Assembly: GCA_900323505.1 (NCBI GenBank)
Contig: OOIN01000027.1
Span: 62,001 to 126,000, forward strand
DNA: 64,000 bases
Source: Ustilago trichophora
Lineage: Eukaryota > Basidiomycota > Ustilaginomycetes > Ustilaginales > Ustilaginaceae
Reading direction: 5' to 3'
The position numbers and the translations under genes were made by a program. Of the stretch, positions 39,496 to 50,032 are shown in pieces. How positions within the stretch are numbered: position 1 is the stretch's first letter; each line of letters begins with the position of its first letter. The notes under the pieces are model-generated. The model was not told the DNA's origin and ran no database searches. It was given only the letters and a program-made list of their open reading frames with translations.

Positions 39496-41592
39496 CTAAT
39501 CGATACCCATAAACGTCGTAATGAGCACATACACATCTGCCACTACAATAACGGCAAAGATGGCGTAGGCTACGACTTGGACGTACCACGCCGAGGCGAA
39601 GCATTGGGATTTCTTGCCCACCTGTCGTTCTCCCCCGCTGGGCGACGATGCGGCTAGTGGTGATTGTTGCGATTGCGAGAGCTGCTGCTGCTGTTGTTGT
39701 TGGTTTTCTTCGGGCGGTGACTTTTTAGACGGCTCGTCAGAGGGTGCAGAAGAGTCGGGTTGGGTGTGGTTGCGGGGCAGCATCTCAACGAGAGCCAAGG
39801 AGGCGCAAGTGCTGGCGTCTCTTGTAAATGTAGGTCTGTGAGTGATGCCGTCCGTGTCTGACATATCTTCAAGGCGAGGAGGAGAACGCACAGCAGCTTC
39901 GCCACTTGTGCGCTCAGCTTGGATGCTGGACCGAATTGAACTGGCCGAGCTCTCCACCTCTGCTCTATCCATCTCCTCTGCTGTCATCCTCGCCTTGCTA
40001 CCTGTCACAATGATGAGCGGCAACAGCACAAAAGGAAGCGCGATACTCAACGCCACCTGACTAGCGACCAGCATCTCGTCCAGACCATCCTTGCCTACCG
40101 CTAGCGAGACCGTCAGACTGGGCACGATGGCCACCAACCTCGTGACGATCCTTCTGAGGAAAGGATCGGTTCTCCAGTTGATAAACCCTTCGCTCACCAA
40201 CTGGCCCGCAAGCGTCACAGTGATACTTGCACTCTGACCCGCCGCCAGCAGCGCCACGGCAAACAAGATGGCCGCCAAACTGCCCAATCGATCCTTCAAC
40301 AGATAGAAGGCATCGTATAGACTCGCCACAACCACCTGCCCACTTCCACCGGCGCCAGACTCTGTATAGTAGAAAGCAGCAGCGGCAACGATGAGAATGG
40401 CACTGTTGATGACAATGGCAAAGCTGACCAGGCTCATACCGATGTCGACCGAGGCGTGTTTGAGGTGGATTCGGATGTTTTCGAGTGTTCTGGGCGGCAA
40501 ATCGTCAGGGGTAAAGCGCGCACGACGGCTTTGGCGGATCGATTCGGAATCGACATCTTGCGTTCCCGTGCGGAGGGAGATGAGGGAACGGATGACGCGG
40601 GAGAGTCGGACGACTTCGGCCTTGGTTTCTGGTTTGGGACGTAAGAGACGTGAGAAGGAGCTGCTGATGATCTCCCATCGACTCTGATCTTGCTGTGCCG
40701 CCTCGCGAAGGGTGTCGTGGTCGGTGGTGGGATTGGTGGTGCAGGGAGCGGCGTCGAGGGAAGGGAGACGGTCGATGCTTGCAAAGTGGCTGCCTAGGAT
40801 GATGGCATGAGGCATCACGGTGGCACCGAGGATACCGACGCTGACGTAGAGCGCACCACTCTGCACGACGTGATGCGACGGAAGGTATCCGTGGAAGACA
40901 TCCGGCCAATACGGCTTGATTCTAACCAGCAGAACGATGAAGCACGACAGCACGGTGAAGACCAATATGGCGATCAACCCTTCCAGCAGTCTGAAGCTTC
41001 CGTTGGGAGGCGGCTTGTAGAGGAAGAGGATCAAGATGACGTCGACAGAAGTGATGAGGATACCTGCCCAGAGCGGTAGTGCTGGGAAGAGGAGGTTCAA
41101 TGCGATTGCTGATCCTGTCAACTCTGCGAGTTCTGTCGCGACAATGGCACCCTCAGCGATGACGTAGAGCGGATAGAGAAGGGCCCAGCGACGCAGCTTG
41201 GGGTGGGAGACGGTGCGCTGTGTGGGAGAGCCATGACGGTCTTCTTTGAGGATGAGCATGCGACACTGTCGAGCGAGATCGGCGTTGGTTACTACGCCAA
41301 CACGGGCGGAGAGGATCTGGATAAAGACGGCAAAGATACCGGTGAGGAGGACGATGAAGAGCAGAGAGTAGCCGTATTCAGAGCCGGCTTGGAGGTCAGT
41401 GGCCCAGTTACCAGGATCAGCATAGGCGACAGAAGCGACGATGCCAGGACCGAGGAAGTAGACGTGGCGACGGACGACTCGGACTGTAGTGGCCCAGTGG
41501 GAGGCTAGTCGAGCTTTCCATTTCGGTTTTGTGGGTGGTGGTGTCGATAACTGCTCCGACAGCGGCGATCTTGTTGATGTGGACGGTGGCAT
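39496..41592 (-). CDS. Nramp-family divalent metal transporter
   Basis: 698 aa from the ATG at 41592. TM1 contains the metal-binding DPGN motif (59-62, VAYADPGNWATDLQAGSEYG) and TM6 the matching MPH motif (GATVMPHAIILGSH). EGAIVATELAELTGSAIALN is the conserved TM3 region. These make it a proton-coupled Mn2+/Fe2+ transporter like yeast Smf proteins. It is long for the family (yeast Smf1 is 575 aa). There is a charged loop of about 110 residues after TM6 and a large Ser/Gln-rich loop (about 560-660) before the last membrane segment. Both may carry ubiquitin or sorting signals; that is inference. A (TG)n tract lies just upstream. Confidence 0.93.
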   Translation of the reverse strand: MPPSTSTRSPLSEQLSTPPPTKPKWKARLASHWATTVRVVRRHVYFLGPGIVASVAYADPGNWATDLQAGSEYGYSLLFIVLLTGIFAVFIQILSARVGVVTNADLARQCRMLILKEDRHGSPTQRTVSHPKLRRWALLYPLYVIAEGAIVATELAELTGSAIALNLLFPALPLWAGILITSVDVILILFLYKPPPNGSFRLLEGLIAILVFTVLSCFIVLLVRIKPYWPDVFHGYLPSHHVVQSGALYVSVGILGATVMPHAIILGSHFASIDRLPSLDAAPCTTNPTTDHDTLREAAQQDQSRWEIISSSFSRLLRPKPETKAEVVRLSRVIRSLISLRTGTQDVDSESIRQSRRARFTPDDLPPRTLENIRIHLKHASVDIGMSLVSFAIVINSAILIVAAAAFYYTESGAGGSGQVVVASLYDAFYLLKDRLGSLAAILFAVALLAAGQSASITVTLAGQLVSEGFINWRTDPFLRRIVTRLVAIVPSLTVSLAVGKDGLDEMLVASQVALSIALPFVLLPLIIVTGSKARMTAEEMDRAEVESSASSIRSSIQAERTSGEAAVRSPPRLEDMSDTDGITHRPTFTRDASTCASLALVEMLPRNHTQPDSSAPSDEPSKKSPPEENQQQQQQQLSQSQQSPLAASSPSGGERQVGKKSQCFASAWYVQVVAYAIFAVIVVADVYVLITTFMGID

Positions 41593-41625
41593 GCTGAGCA
41601 ACCTTTTGATGATTATGGTGGTGGG

Positions 41626-41649
41626 GTGTGTGTGTGTGTGTGTGTGTGT
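41626..41649. repeat. (TG)12 microsatellite
   Basis: Starts about 35 bases upstream of the Nramp ATG, so probably in its 5' leader. Confidence 0.9.
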
Positions 41650-41785
41650 AGACAGGCTACGAGAGGAAGAAGAGTGGTACAGAATGTGAAATGGCTCGCA
41701 TCGACATGGCTTGGCCTGGTCTTTTGTACACCTTGTAATCGCGATGCCTGTTTCCTTATACTTGGCGTATGATCTGTGTATATCC

Positions 41786-41803
41786 TGCTATGCTATGCTA
41801 TGC
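41786..41803. repeat. (TGCTA)n short tandem repeat
   Basis: Three and a half TGCTA units. Confidence 0.8.
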
Positions 41804-41861
41804 TGTATCTGCTGAGTCGATGCGATGTGGTGAAGGTCAGAGAGCAAGAGAGGCAATGTCA

Positions 41862-41887
41862 TGTGTGTGTGTGTGTGTGTGTGTGTG
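41862..41887. repeat. (TG)13 microsatellite
   Basis: Second TG tract, upstream of the Nramp gene. Confidence 0.9.
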
Positions 41888-42297
41888 AGTGGTGTCGGAA
41901 ATCAGCTCATCTCGGAGTGTTTCCGTGATTTACACTTAGACTGCTCCAATGCCTGCGTTTGGTGAAAAATGTGCAGAAATCGTTGGACCCTTTCTTTTTA
42001 TTATTAAAAATAATGGCATTTCCCATTTGTCACACCCGCAATCCTCCGCTTCGGCAGACAACTCGGATGCCAAGACAATCCATCGTTTGGCCATATGCCG
42101 AGTCCACCATCCTCCATCACACCATGTCAAGCCAAGTCTCACACGGTCCACATACTTCGACCACACTTGGCAAAACAGGACGGCTACTTGAACGGGAGAA
42201 TCCAGTTCTCCCTTGTTATTTTTCTATTTCTTTTTCTATTCAACGATTCGGAGACGTACGGATGAAGAGTTTTGTTTATACAGTTGTGAACAATCGG

Positions 42298-43695
42298 CTA
42301 GGTTCGATTGTGCTTCTTGTTGTTGTCCTTGTGCTGCTGGTGCTTCTTTGTATGCTGGGTGTCTTTCTGACGGGTGAAGGTGGGACGGTGTTTCTTTTTC
42401 TCGGGTGCTTTGGGGATCCAGTCGATCTTGGCGCCTTTGGAGTGGTGCTGTTTGTGGACGGGGGCACATTGGGGTTGCGGCTTTGGCTGGGGTGGCTGGT
42501 GCTCAGGCTTGGGTAAGATCACCACATTTCTATCCGTAGTGGATGGCTTGACGGTAGAGGAAGTCGATGAGGCACTTGCACTTGTCGAAGAAGCCGAGGC
42601 GCTCGAAGCAGAAGCCGAACTAGTAGGCCAGTTGGCCGGCTTCAACATGACCTTGTTCGGATCGCATCCTTTCGTCAGACCTTTACCCGCATGAGGACCG
42701 TTCCAAACGACGTTGCAACCTGGAAGAGATTCAATGCTCCCACTGGTCGCCTCGCTCGACGTGGACCTGCATGCATCGCTCGCCTTCCTATCCAAAGTCT
42801 TTGCCAACGGAGGGCACGATTCCAGATTGTTAAACAGGTTACCTCCACACTGGTCGATGGCATCTTGCAAAAGCTCCTCATCCCAAGCGGCAATAAAGTC
42901 GGCGTGGAACGAGTAGCCAATAGCATCACCGTTGGAAAACACCCAAGTCGAATTGCCCGTGTTGACCTGGTCACCTACTCCCCATACAAACTCGTAGAAC
43001 AACGTAGGCAACCTGATGTTGTGCGAGTCAGGACAGGGGCCATTGTCAGCATTATCGCCCAAGGGATACACGATGTGGGAGTTGTCCGACGAGATCAAAT
43101 CTTTCCCATTCCAGCACGATGGGAAGACGACCTGCGTCCTCAATCCCTGGGGACAGGGACCCTGTGGCAGGGTCGGAGTCTGCGTGCTACCCTGGGCATA
43201 GTTGAGACAGACGAAAGAGACGGTATTGTCGTTCTGTCGTGTAGGACCGGGTCCCTGTCTCATTGCGTTGCCCGCCAGCATCTGAAGCCCACGCGGGAAA
43301 GCTTTGATGGGCACGTTGCCTCGCATCAGATAGTACGTGTTGACATAGTCCAAAGGTTGAGGCGTGAAGGTGTCGTCGGCGTTGTACGCGTATAGCGAAG
43401 GTGCCCAGTAGGCCGAAGAATCGGCAGCGATACCTGCTGTAGTGCACGTCGATTCCCTCTCGAGATCTTCAGCTGTCGTCGTGGTGGCACTGACGCCGTT
43501 GACACCCACCAGCGAGTGAACGTGCGAAGAGACTTTGCCGGGAGACACGATCGGGTCGATGCGTGCCGTCTTGAGCGAGTGGTGGACGAGAATCCACATG
43601 ACCGGATCTTGGGTTGTAGCAGAGACCGTCGAAGCGGCAAAGAGCGCACACCACGCTGTGAGGGCGCTCCATGCCAAGTTGCGACTACCGACCAT
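42298..43695 (-). CDS. Secreted DUF1996 protein
   Basis: 465 aa. The N-terminal signal peptide (MVGSRNLAWSALTAWCALFAASTVSA) should be cleaved near residue 26. A DUF1996 domain follows (about 30-320). Its features are DPIVSPGKVSSHVHSLVG, SAYWAPSLY, the FPSCWNGKDL motif, HIVYPLGDN and FSFHADFI-type FSNGDAIGYSFHADFIAAWD, plus several Cys that could pair. After a Ser/Ala-rich linker (about 360-390) the tail is Pro/Gln- and then Lys/His-rich. Many fungal members are extracellular or cell-wall bound; biochemical function is unknown. The basic tail could bind acidic polymers (inference). Confidence 0.88.
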   Translation of the reverse strand: MVGSRNLAWSALTAWCALFAASTVSATTQDPVMWILVHHSLKTARIDPIVSPGKVSSHVHSLVGVNGVSATTTTAEDLERESTCTTAGIAADSSAYWAPSLYAYNADDTFTPQPLDYVNTYYLMRGNVPIKAFPRGLQMLAGNAMRQGPGPTRQNDNTVSFVCLNYAQGSTQTPTLPQGPCPQGLRTQVVFPSCWNGKDLISSDNSHIVYPLGDNADNGPCPDSHNIRLPTLFYEFVWGVGDQVNTGNSTWVFSNGDAIGYSFHADFIAAWDEELLQDAIDQCGGNLFNNLESCPPLAKTLDRKASDACRSTSSEATSGSIESLPGCNVVWNGPHAGKGLTKGCDPNKVMLKPANWPTSSASASSASASSTSASASSTSSTVKPSTTDRNVVILPKPEHQPPQPKPQPQCAPVHKQHHSKGAKIDWIPKAPEKKKHRPTFTRQKDTQHTKKHQQHKDNNKKHNRT

Positions 43696-44477
43696 CGCTG
43701 CGAAGCTTAGCTTTGCCGTGGGATCAGCTTATTATCGACGTTGGGTATCAGAGTAGAGAGGAGGTGGTGGTAGTGGTGGAGAAAGTGGTCGAGAGCAATG
43801 TTGAAGGTAGTAGTTCTTGATGAATGGGGAGGGAGATGAATTCGGGGGCTGTTTACAGCTGCACGAGTTCGGAGAATAAATATGTTTCCCGAACCCAGTA
43901 CCAGAGCTTTGCTATACGATACACTGTAGAACCAGCTACAGATACAGTGCAGCAGAAGAGCGCTTGGAAAGGATACAGATACAGTCGAGTGCTTTCAAAG
44001 CAACAGGGAGCGGAGGTCACCACAGAACCAGCTGGATGACTAATGACAGGTGAGTCGGAAGGGTGAGGAGCGGAGTTGACCGTCAAGGTTCTTGCCGCTC
44101 TGTCTCTGTCTCGCCTATGTTGGGAGCCAGTGTGGGAAGGGTTCGTAAACGAATGTGTGGCGGGATCGGAGACCGAATCAGCTTCTCGATCAAGAACCGG
44201 GGATCGAGCCGACCAATCTATCGAACCAGGATGAAGGAAAGGCAGAGGGAGGGAGGGATAGGAATCGGAAGGAGAAAGAAGGAGGAAGGAGGAAGAGGTG
44301 GGGGGGAAAGGATGATGGTGTTTACAAGTAAGACATCTCGCCTAGCACCGGGGTCCTAAAAGGGGATGGCTTGCTTCCAATACCAAGAAGAGGTGGCTTG
44401 CAATGCTGTACCCTGTCTACTGTGGGTCGGTGGTGGCGGCCGAAGGAAGGATCTACCGTACATCCTCGAGCTTTAGA

Positions 44478-44487
44478 GTACAGTACA
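44478..44487. repeat. GTACAGTACA element
   Basis: Single copy. Confidence 0.5.
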
Positions 44488-44615
44488 TTGCATCGTTGCA
44501 CACTTGGTCAGTATTCTGCTGTTGTAATTTAGCCGATAGAAGCAAGCCTCGTTTCAAGAGGGAGGGAAAGCTTCAGTTGAACATCGACCCGACGGCAAGC
44601 AAGCCAAAGATAACC

Positions 44616-44632
44616 TACTGTACAGTACAATA
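44616..44632. repeat. TACTGTACAGTACAATA element
   Basis: Contains the palindromic core TACTGTACAGTA. Confidence 0.65.
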
Positions 44633-45401
44633 CATAGCATCAAAACACACTGAAACCGTACCAAGGCGAAACGTACACTACTACAAGAGCCATGCTTCTG
44701 TACCCTTTTCCACATCCGCCCATCGAGCCCAATTTTTTTTTTGAGCTAAGACAAGATGACGAAACGGGGAGACGAGGGCAAAGGCGAAGGCGAAGGCTGG
44801 AAGGATTTGATGTTCTTCGACTTTGCCTTCGGAGGCGTTGTTGTCTGCTGCTGAAGCTGCATGTGCGGAGTACCTTTGTGCGTGTGTTGGCGATGGCGAT
44901 GGGTTGCGGCGGAAAGAGTCTTGCCCTTCTTTCACCCGGAGGAAGCAATGTGAAGCAAGAGGACCACATGGATTTTTTCTCTACCCTTTTTTTTCTGACA
45001 GCTGGCAAATCCGCCCATCCGCCCTTTTGCCAATTTTGACGCCCTCCGCCTTGGTCGTTGTCTGCTTTTCACCATCACCACCTTCTACATCGCTAAACTT
45101 GGTTCTTTTCTTCTTTTTGTCCCACGCATCCTCTGTGCTGGCAATCATCAATGGAGATGCAGTGCATACGGGCGACCTCGATCAAAGTTAAAAAAGTCAC
45201 CGAAAGCTACCAGCATACGGTAAAATTATCGATTCGTTCGAGATCGGTGCATCTGTGGACTTGATAAGGGGTCGGTGTTTTGATTTCCGATACTTGTGCT
45301 TCAACAGTCGTGGTCAAGAAAGAAAAGTGCACTACCAGTTGAAAGTCCGATTCATGCACCTTCTCCGAGCTCTCTCTTTTGTTTCTCTCTCAACATCATC
45401 C

Positions 45402-45441
45402 AACACACACACACTCTCTCTCACACATACGCGCGCGCGCG
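45402..45441. repeat. Alternating purine-pyrimidine tract
   Basis: (CA)n, (CT)n, (CA)n and (GC)n in succession; the GCGCGCGCGC part could adopt Z-DNA. Confidence 0.75.
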
Positions 45442-45754
45442 ATAAAGAGACAAGAGACGCCAAGATTCGTTCCCCTCTCGATAAAGTTTAATCTCCCATC
45501 GCCGATTCATTGAGCCCCCGACCAAATTTCGAGTTTAATTCACCCCTCTTCGAAACAAGAGAGACAACGTGGGAGTACCTTTTTAGCGCTTGTCTCAACT
45601 GTCTCACCATACTTTTGAACGTCATCATACTGTAGCATGAGACCCATCCCACCACACAAGCAAGCCTTACACACGCTGTGTCACCATGACACGATTGCCA
45701 CTTCTATCCTTTTCAAAATAAATGGAAAAAAGAGCGCGATCTCTTCTAGGCAGA

Positions 45755-45798
45755 TACAGTACAGTACTGTACTGTACTGTACAGTACAATACTGTACA
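45755..45798. repeat. GTACAGTACTGTAC palindromic array
   Basis: About 44 bases: two CAGTA units, then three TACTG units, then CAGTACAATACTGTAC. The longest element of this family in the window; it can fold as a long hairpin. Confidence 0.85.
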
Positions 45799-46252
45799 TC
45801 CTATAACTTCCTCTTGTTCTCCCCCCAAAACGCCACTTCTTATGCTCTTTCGATCTAGTTAACGGCCAACCAAAAGCCTTCGACTCCAGACTGCACCAGC
45901 CACGCATTGAGACATTACCCGAGTCGCTAGCGACAAAGGCGTGAGAATGTAATAAGATCCCATCACGACGGGTTTCGGTCCTAGTCATGCAACGGTTCCT
46001 GCTTGCTGCTAGGTTTATATGAGATGGAAAAGTACAAGTACATTGACGTATACGTATTTGCATACGCATAAAGTGGTTGTCTGCTAATGGTACAAGGATC
46101 GACATCGTCGATGATGACGGACGCAAAAGGCGGTGGCAGCTCGGACAAGATCCGATGAAGTGGATGGGTATCGATAAGCCTCGTCTCAATTGATGCGATT
46201 AAGGGGGTGTCGTATGCATGCGTCCATGCTCGAGCATCAAAGACCGACGTGC

Positions 46253-49087
46253 TCACATGATATCATTAAGTGGCATCGAGTCTATCTGCGGCATGACGCA
46301 GTCCCAAGCCAGAATCTGGTCCATGATGCGTGCCATGTTTTCCGATGAGAGGGGGTCGAAAGAGCACATGAGGGCTGCTGCACTGGCCGGAAACGATGGT
46401 ACTGCTGCCAGTGATGCCTGTGCTGCTGTAGAAGCGGTGGCTGGTATCATGGCGTGGCTGCGATCGGACTGCATGCGCATGTTGCTAATGCTATTGCTGT
46501 GACGGGTGCTGCTCGCGCTCGCTTCTCCATTCCTCACCGAGTCGGATTGGCTCGTGTTGGGCGTATCCTGCCAGCTGAGCGAAGCCGTGTTGGGATCCAT
46601 CACCGCGCTCGAGTCGCTGGCCGGGGTGACGTTGCTCTGAGGTGTCAAGTGATTGTTGGTAGCTTGAGCTGAATGCTGTGTCGTCTGCGTCGTCTGTGTC
46701 GTCTGCGCTGAGGCTTGGGCTGAGCTCTGCTGCTGATCCGGTCGAGTATCGCCGGATGAGGCAGCCTGCGATGGCGACGCGGCCATGGTGATGTTGCCTC
46801 TTTTGATCACTTTGTTGTATTCGCAATGATCCAGTCTACGCGACATCTGGAGCAGCATACTAGCCACAAGCTTGTCCAAGCCTTCGGCATGCGAGCGCGT
46901 GGATGCGCAGAGCCGTTCTGCGAGCTGAGGGAACACGAGCGCATAGACACCTTCTCGAATCGAACAGATGTGCAGGCCATACTGAGAAAAGTGGACGGCC
47001 TCCATGACGGTGATGGCAATATGCAGGATATATCCGCAGGTCAAGAGAAGTGGCATGCCGGTCTGGTCGATGCTCTCTCCTTCGAATCGCGGAGTGGCGG
47101 CCAGAGCAGCAAGGGCACGCTCATTGCGAAAGTAGCCCTCCTTGCCAATGTCCCAGACGACGCGAAAGAGGTCGGGGTCGCTTTTGTAGGCTTGGAAGAC
47201 ACCGTCGACAGTGATGCTGCCTTTGGTGATGTGCAATGCATTCATGTAAGCGGAAAAGACAAAGACCCAGTCTGACTCAAACTCTAGGTCAATCCAGCGG
47301 TCGAGAAACCTGAGCTCAGGAAGGTCACCGAGGCTCCAGAGCTTGTAGCATTTGGTCGACCTGAGGTCGTCGAGGAACTGCAATTGGTTGTCAACGCGGC
47401 TAGTGATCTCGCGTCGAACCTCGGCCTCGGAGAAGAGGGAGCGACTGTGCCAAAGAGTCTCGAACTTGACCAAACGCTGGTGAAAGTCGGTGGCTTGGAT
47501 GACACGATAGGCCTGTGCCAGAAGACCTGCTTTGAACATAGCCTCGTCGAGGGCATGAGCCGGATCTGATGGACGCAGCTTGTCGATGAGCGAAATGGCT
47601 TGGTGGGCGTCTTGAGGGAGGCGCGAAAAGTCATAAGGGCGGATAACCGAGTTGAGGAAGAGGAACTTGGCGCGCCACAGCGAAAGGCTGCACCAGAGCG
47701 AGAAGCGTTGTAGATGGGAGCGCAGACGTAGATCACGCTCTTGGGCGTCCAGATGAGCGTCGTCGGCGACCTGGGAAGCGTCGTCTATAGCCAGATCGAG
47801 ACCAAGGGCTTGAGCAATGGCGAAAGCATTCGAGTGCATTGACTCGCCAAAGACAGCCGAATCGGTGGCCGAGTGGCCGGATGGACCGACGCTGGCGCCA
47901 ATGAGCGAGGGCTCATGTGAGAGTAGCAGCTCGAACGCCTGGGCTGCATGGAGCTGTTTGGGGGCCGAGACGAGGACCTGGAGACCGATGCGATCAACGT
48001 GAACGGCAAAGTGCTTTGCGAGGTGACGCTTGGCCGCAATTCTCGAGGCGACGAGGCAGACCGAAGCGATGAGGAATGAGGTGGAGGGTTTGGGACGCTC
48101 GAAGTAGGCGGTGCGTAGGGAGGCGAGGTCAGGAATATGAGGATGCCAGAGGCGCAACCTGGGGAGATGAGACTGGAGCTCGTGAACGTTTTCGTCTGTG
48201 AGCAGACTGGAGAGCTGGCCATCAAAGGAGCGATCCATTTCGGGACGGAGGAGGCGTGTAGAGGAGGGTATCTTGGAGATGAAGCGACCGAGGGTGACAA
48301 GGGGAGAATGCCTGCAAGAGTTGTTGAGAATGTTGGCTTCGGAGCCCAACATGATTTCGTTGCGAGGATGAGTGGTGGGATTTTCACTAATAAAGAGGGC
48401 GGAATCATAAGGAGCATTGACGTCGGTATTGTTGTAGTTGGTGATGGTGGTGGTGGTGGTGGTGTTCGAGTTGGGAGCGGCGGTACGAGAAGGGTTGGTA
48501 AAGGCGGAGTTGGCGATGTATGTATTGGGCGGTGTAGCCTTGGAAGAGGCGGGTGATTGGGAAGTTGGGGCGACTAGTTCTGGAGGAAGCTTGACGCGCT
48601 CGTAGAGATCGGCACGTCTCGAGATGGGTTGCGTGTGCCATTCGCGAGAAGGATGGGATGGATAGTTGGGACATTGCGGAGGAGAGTCTTGATAAGAGGC
48701 AATGTCTGGACGAGACGAACGTGGGATGTATTGTTGGCGTGGATAGGCGGGCGAAGGACGAGTGATAGGTAAAGTTGGGAGCGGAAGGGAAGAGGAGGAG
48801 TTTACTGAGCGAGGTTTGCGTTTGCGGTCGCCATCCCAGACGACACAGTGAATGTCGAGGGCTCTACATCTGTGACAAGCCTTGTATACGGGCAAAGGAT
48901 CGTGGGAGGAAGGGACGGACTCGTCTGGAAGTTCGCAGCGAGTCTTTTTGGATCGACAAGTGAGGCAAGAGCGACGTGCATATCTGCGACGCTTGACGGG
49001 TTGCGAAGAAGTGGATGGTGTTGGTGGTGGTGGTGGAGGTGGTGCTGCTGAGGCTGAGGGTGAGGCCAAAGAGTGTGCGCCTAGCAT
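46253..49087 (-). CDS. Zn2Cys6 transcription factor, paralogue of 12773-16147
   Basis: 944 aa from the ATG at 49087. The frame is open to an upstream ATG at 49174, but that would add a hydrophobic, leader-like N-terminus unsuited to a nuclear protein. The zinc cluster has Cys41, 44, 51, 71, 74 and 81, spacing CX2CX6CX19CX2CX6C, with the same unusually long loop as its paralogue. KKTRCELP and CVVWDGDRKRKPR match that protein nearly residue for residue. The middle region shares LWHPHIPDLASL and AFELLLSHEPSLIGASV. The C-terminus is Gln/Thr/Ser-rich with TQTTQTTQ repeats and may be an activation segment (inference). Divergent from the F-box gene with a 2.2 kb gap. Confidence 0.9.
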   Translation of the reverse strand: MLGAHSLASPSASAAPPPPPPPTPSTSSQPVKRRRYARRSCLTCRSKKTRCELPDESVPSSHDPLPVYKACHRCRALDIHCVVWDGDRKRKPRSVNSSSSLPLPTLPITRPSPAYPRQQYIPRSSRPDIASYQDSPPQCPNYPSHPSREWHTQPISRRADLYERVKLPPELVAPTSQSPASSKATPPNTYIANSAFTNPSRTAAPNSNTTTTTTITNYNNTDVNAPYDSALFISENPTTHPRNEIMLGSEANILNNSCRHSPLVTLGRFISKIPSSTRLLRPEMDRSFDGQLSSLLTDENVHELQSHLPRLRLWHPHIPDLASLRTAYFERPKPSTSFLIASVCLVASRIAAKRHLAKHFAVHVDRIGLQVLVSAPKQLHAAQAFELLLSHEPSLIGASVGPSGHSATDSAVFGESMHSNAFAIAQALGLDLAIDDASQVADDAHLDAQERDLRLRSHLQRFSLWCSLSLWRAKFLFLNSVIRPYDFSRLPQDAHQAISLIDKLRPSDPAHALDEAMFKAGLLAQAYRVIQATDFHQRLVKFETLWHSRSLFSEAEVRREITSRVDNQLQFLDDLRSTKCYKLWSLGDLPELRFLDRWIDLEFESDWVFVFSAYMNALHITKGSITVDGVFQAYKSDPDLFRVVWDIGKEGYFRNERALAALAATPRFEGESIDQTGMPLLLTCGYILHIAITVMEAVHFSQYGLHICSIREGVYALVFPQLAERLCASTRSHAEGLDKLVASMLLQMSRRLDHCEYNKVIKRGNITMAASPSQAASSGDTRPDQQQSSAQASAQTTQTTQTTQHSAQATNNHLTPQSNVTPASDSSAVMDPNTASLSWQDTPNTSQSDSVRNGEASASSTRHSNSISNMRMQSDRSHAMIPATASTAAQASLAAVPSFPASAAALMCSFDPLSSENMARIMDQILAWDCVMPQIDSMPLNDIM

Positions 49088-49593
49088 GGTCGCTAGAAGG
49101 AGTGATAGGCCGATTAGACCTCGAATTGATACTGTTCGAGGTTGACTGCATGTGATGTCTTGATGAATCTCCAAGATGATTCCGACTGGATCAAGGATAA
49201 AGGAGGAGGAGCATTCCGAGTTGAGATATGATGGTAGTGATGGAAGCGTAGATGGTGACCGAATGGAAATGGACAGAAGGGCTGTGTTTCTGCGGATGAT
49301 CCGATGATGATGACGATGATGATGATGATCAAGCTAGAATGCGGTTTGGTGATACATCTGCTGCCAAAGTGGCACTCGGCTGGAATGTGACTGATTCTGA
49401 GCCCCTTTGTTAGAAAGTCGGGAACGGAAGCGAATTCACGGCATACTCTTCTGTTCAGGTACAAAAGAGAAACAGAGATGCAGCCGGTCGGAAGTTCCAG
49501 TGTGAATTTTCGGGCTTCGCAAGCAAGCGGGCCGGGACCCAGCACAAGCTCAGAAATATGGACAGGCCGTCAAAATCTGAGATGCTCTTGTAT

Positions 49594-49611
49594 GTACAGT
49601 ACTGTACAGTA
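49594..49611. repeat. GTACAGTACTGTACAGTA palindromic element
   Basis: Perfect palindrome GTACAGTACTGTAC plus CAGTA; about 510 bases upstream of the Zn2Cys6 start. Confidence 0.8.
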
Positions 49612-49964
49612 TGTATGTAAGGCGGAGTTGCCAAGTGAGAGGGTGGCGATTTGCTTTACAGCACTCACAACGCATAAGTAGAAAGTGCGTTTTCCGATCC
49701 CGTTTTTCATCGTCTCTCGGTGATAGTACTGTAGAGCAGAGTAGCGTTTCGCAATCTAGGCGGGAAGAGGCGTAGAAGAGATTGAGCGGCCAGCATCTAG
49801 CATATACTGCACGGCATGATTGCGACTGGTGACTGCGACGCTTTGTAGATCTGCATCTGCTGTAACAAGCCGCATGAGGCTGGGCCCTTGAAAAAGACCG
49901 GAAGGCACGAATTCACACTCCCGACTGCCAAACAAAAATTGGGGCAGATGAAATTGAGGACGCG

Positions 49965-50032
49965 AAAAAAAAAAACAAAAACAAAAACAAAAAAAAAAAA
50001 AAAAACAAAAACAAAAACAAAAACAAAAAAAA
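49965..50032. repeat. (CAAAAA)n / poly(A) array
   Basis: 68 bases of A broken by single C at 6-base intervals. Confidence 0.9.

Larger units (their letters stand above)
41593..42297. other. Intergenic, Nramp 5' region and DUF1996 gene 3' region
   Basis: Microsatellites (TG)n and (TGCTA)n; no gene. Confidence 0.6.
43696..46252. other. 2.5 kb gene-poor region
   Basis: Short frames only, none protein-like. Contains GTAC elements at 44478, 44616 and 45755, the alternating CA/CT/CG tract at 45402-45441 and purine-rich GAGG sequence near 44230-44310. Confidence 0.6.

Noticed and set aside
49087..49174. Upstream ATG giving the second regulator a signal-like N-terminus
   Set aside because: A hydrophobic leader is unlikely on a Zn2Cys6 protein; the ATG at 49087 is preferred.
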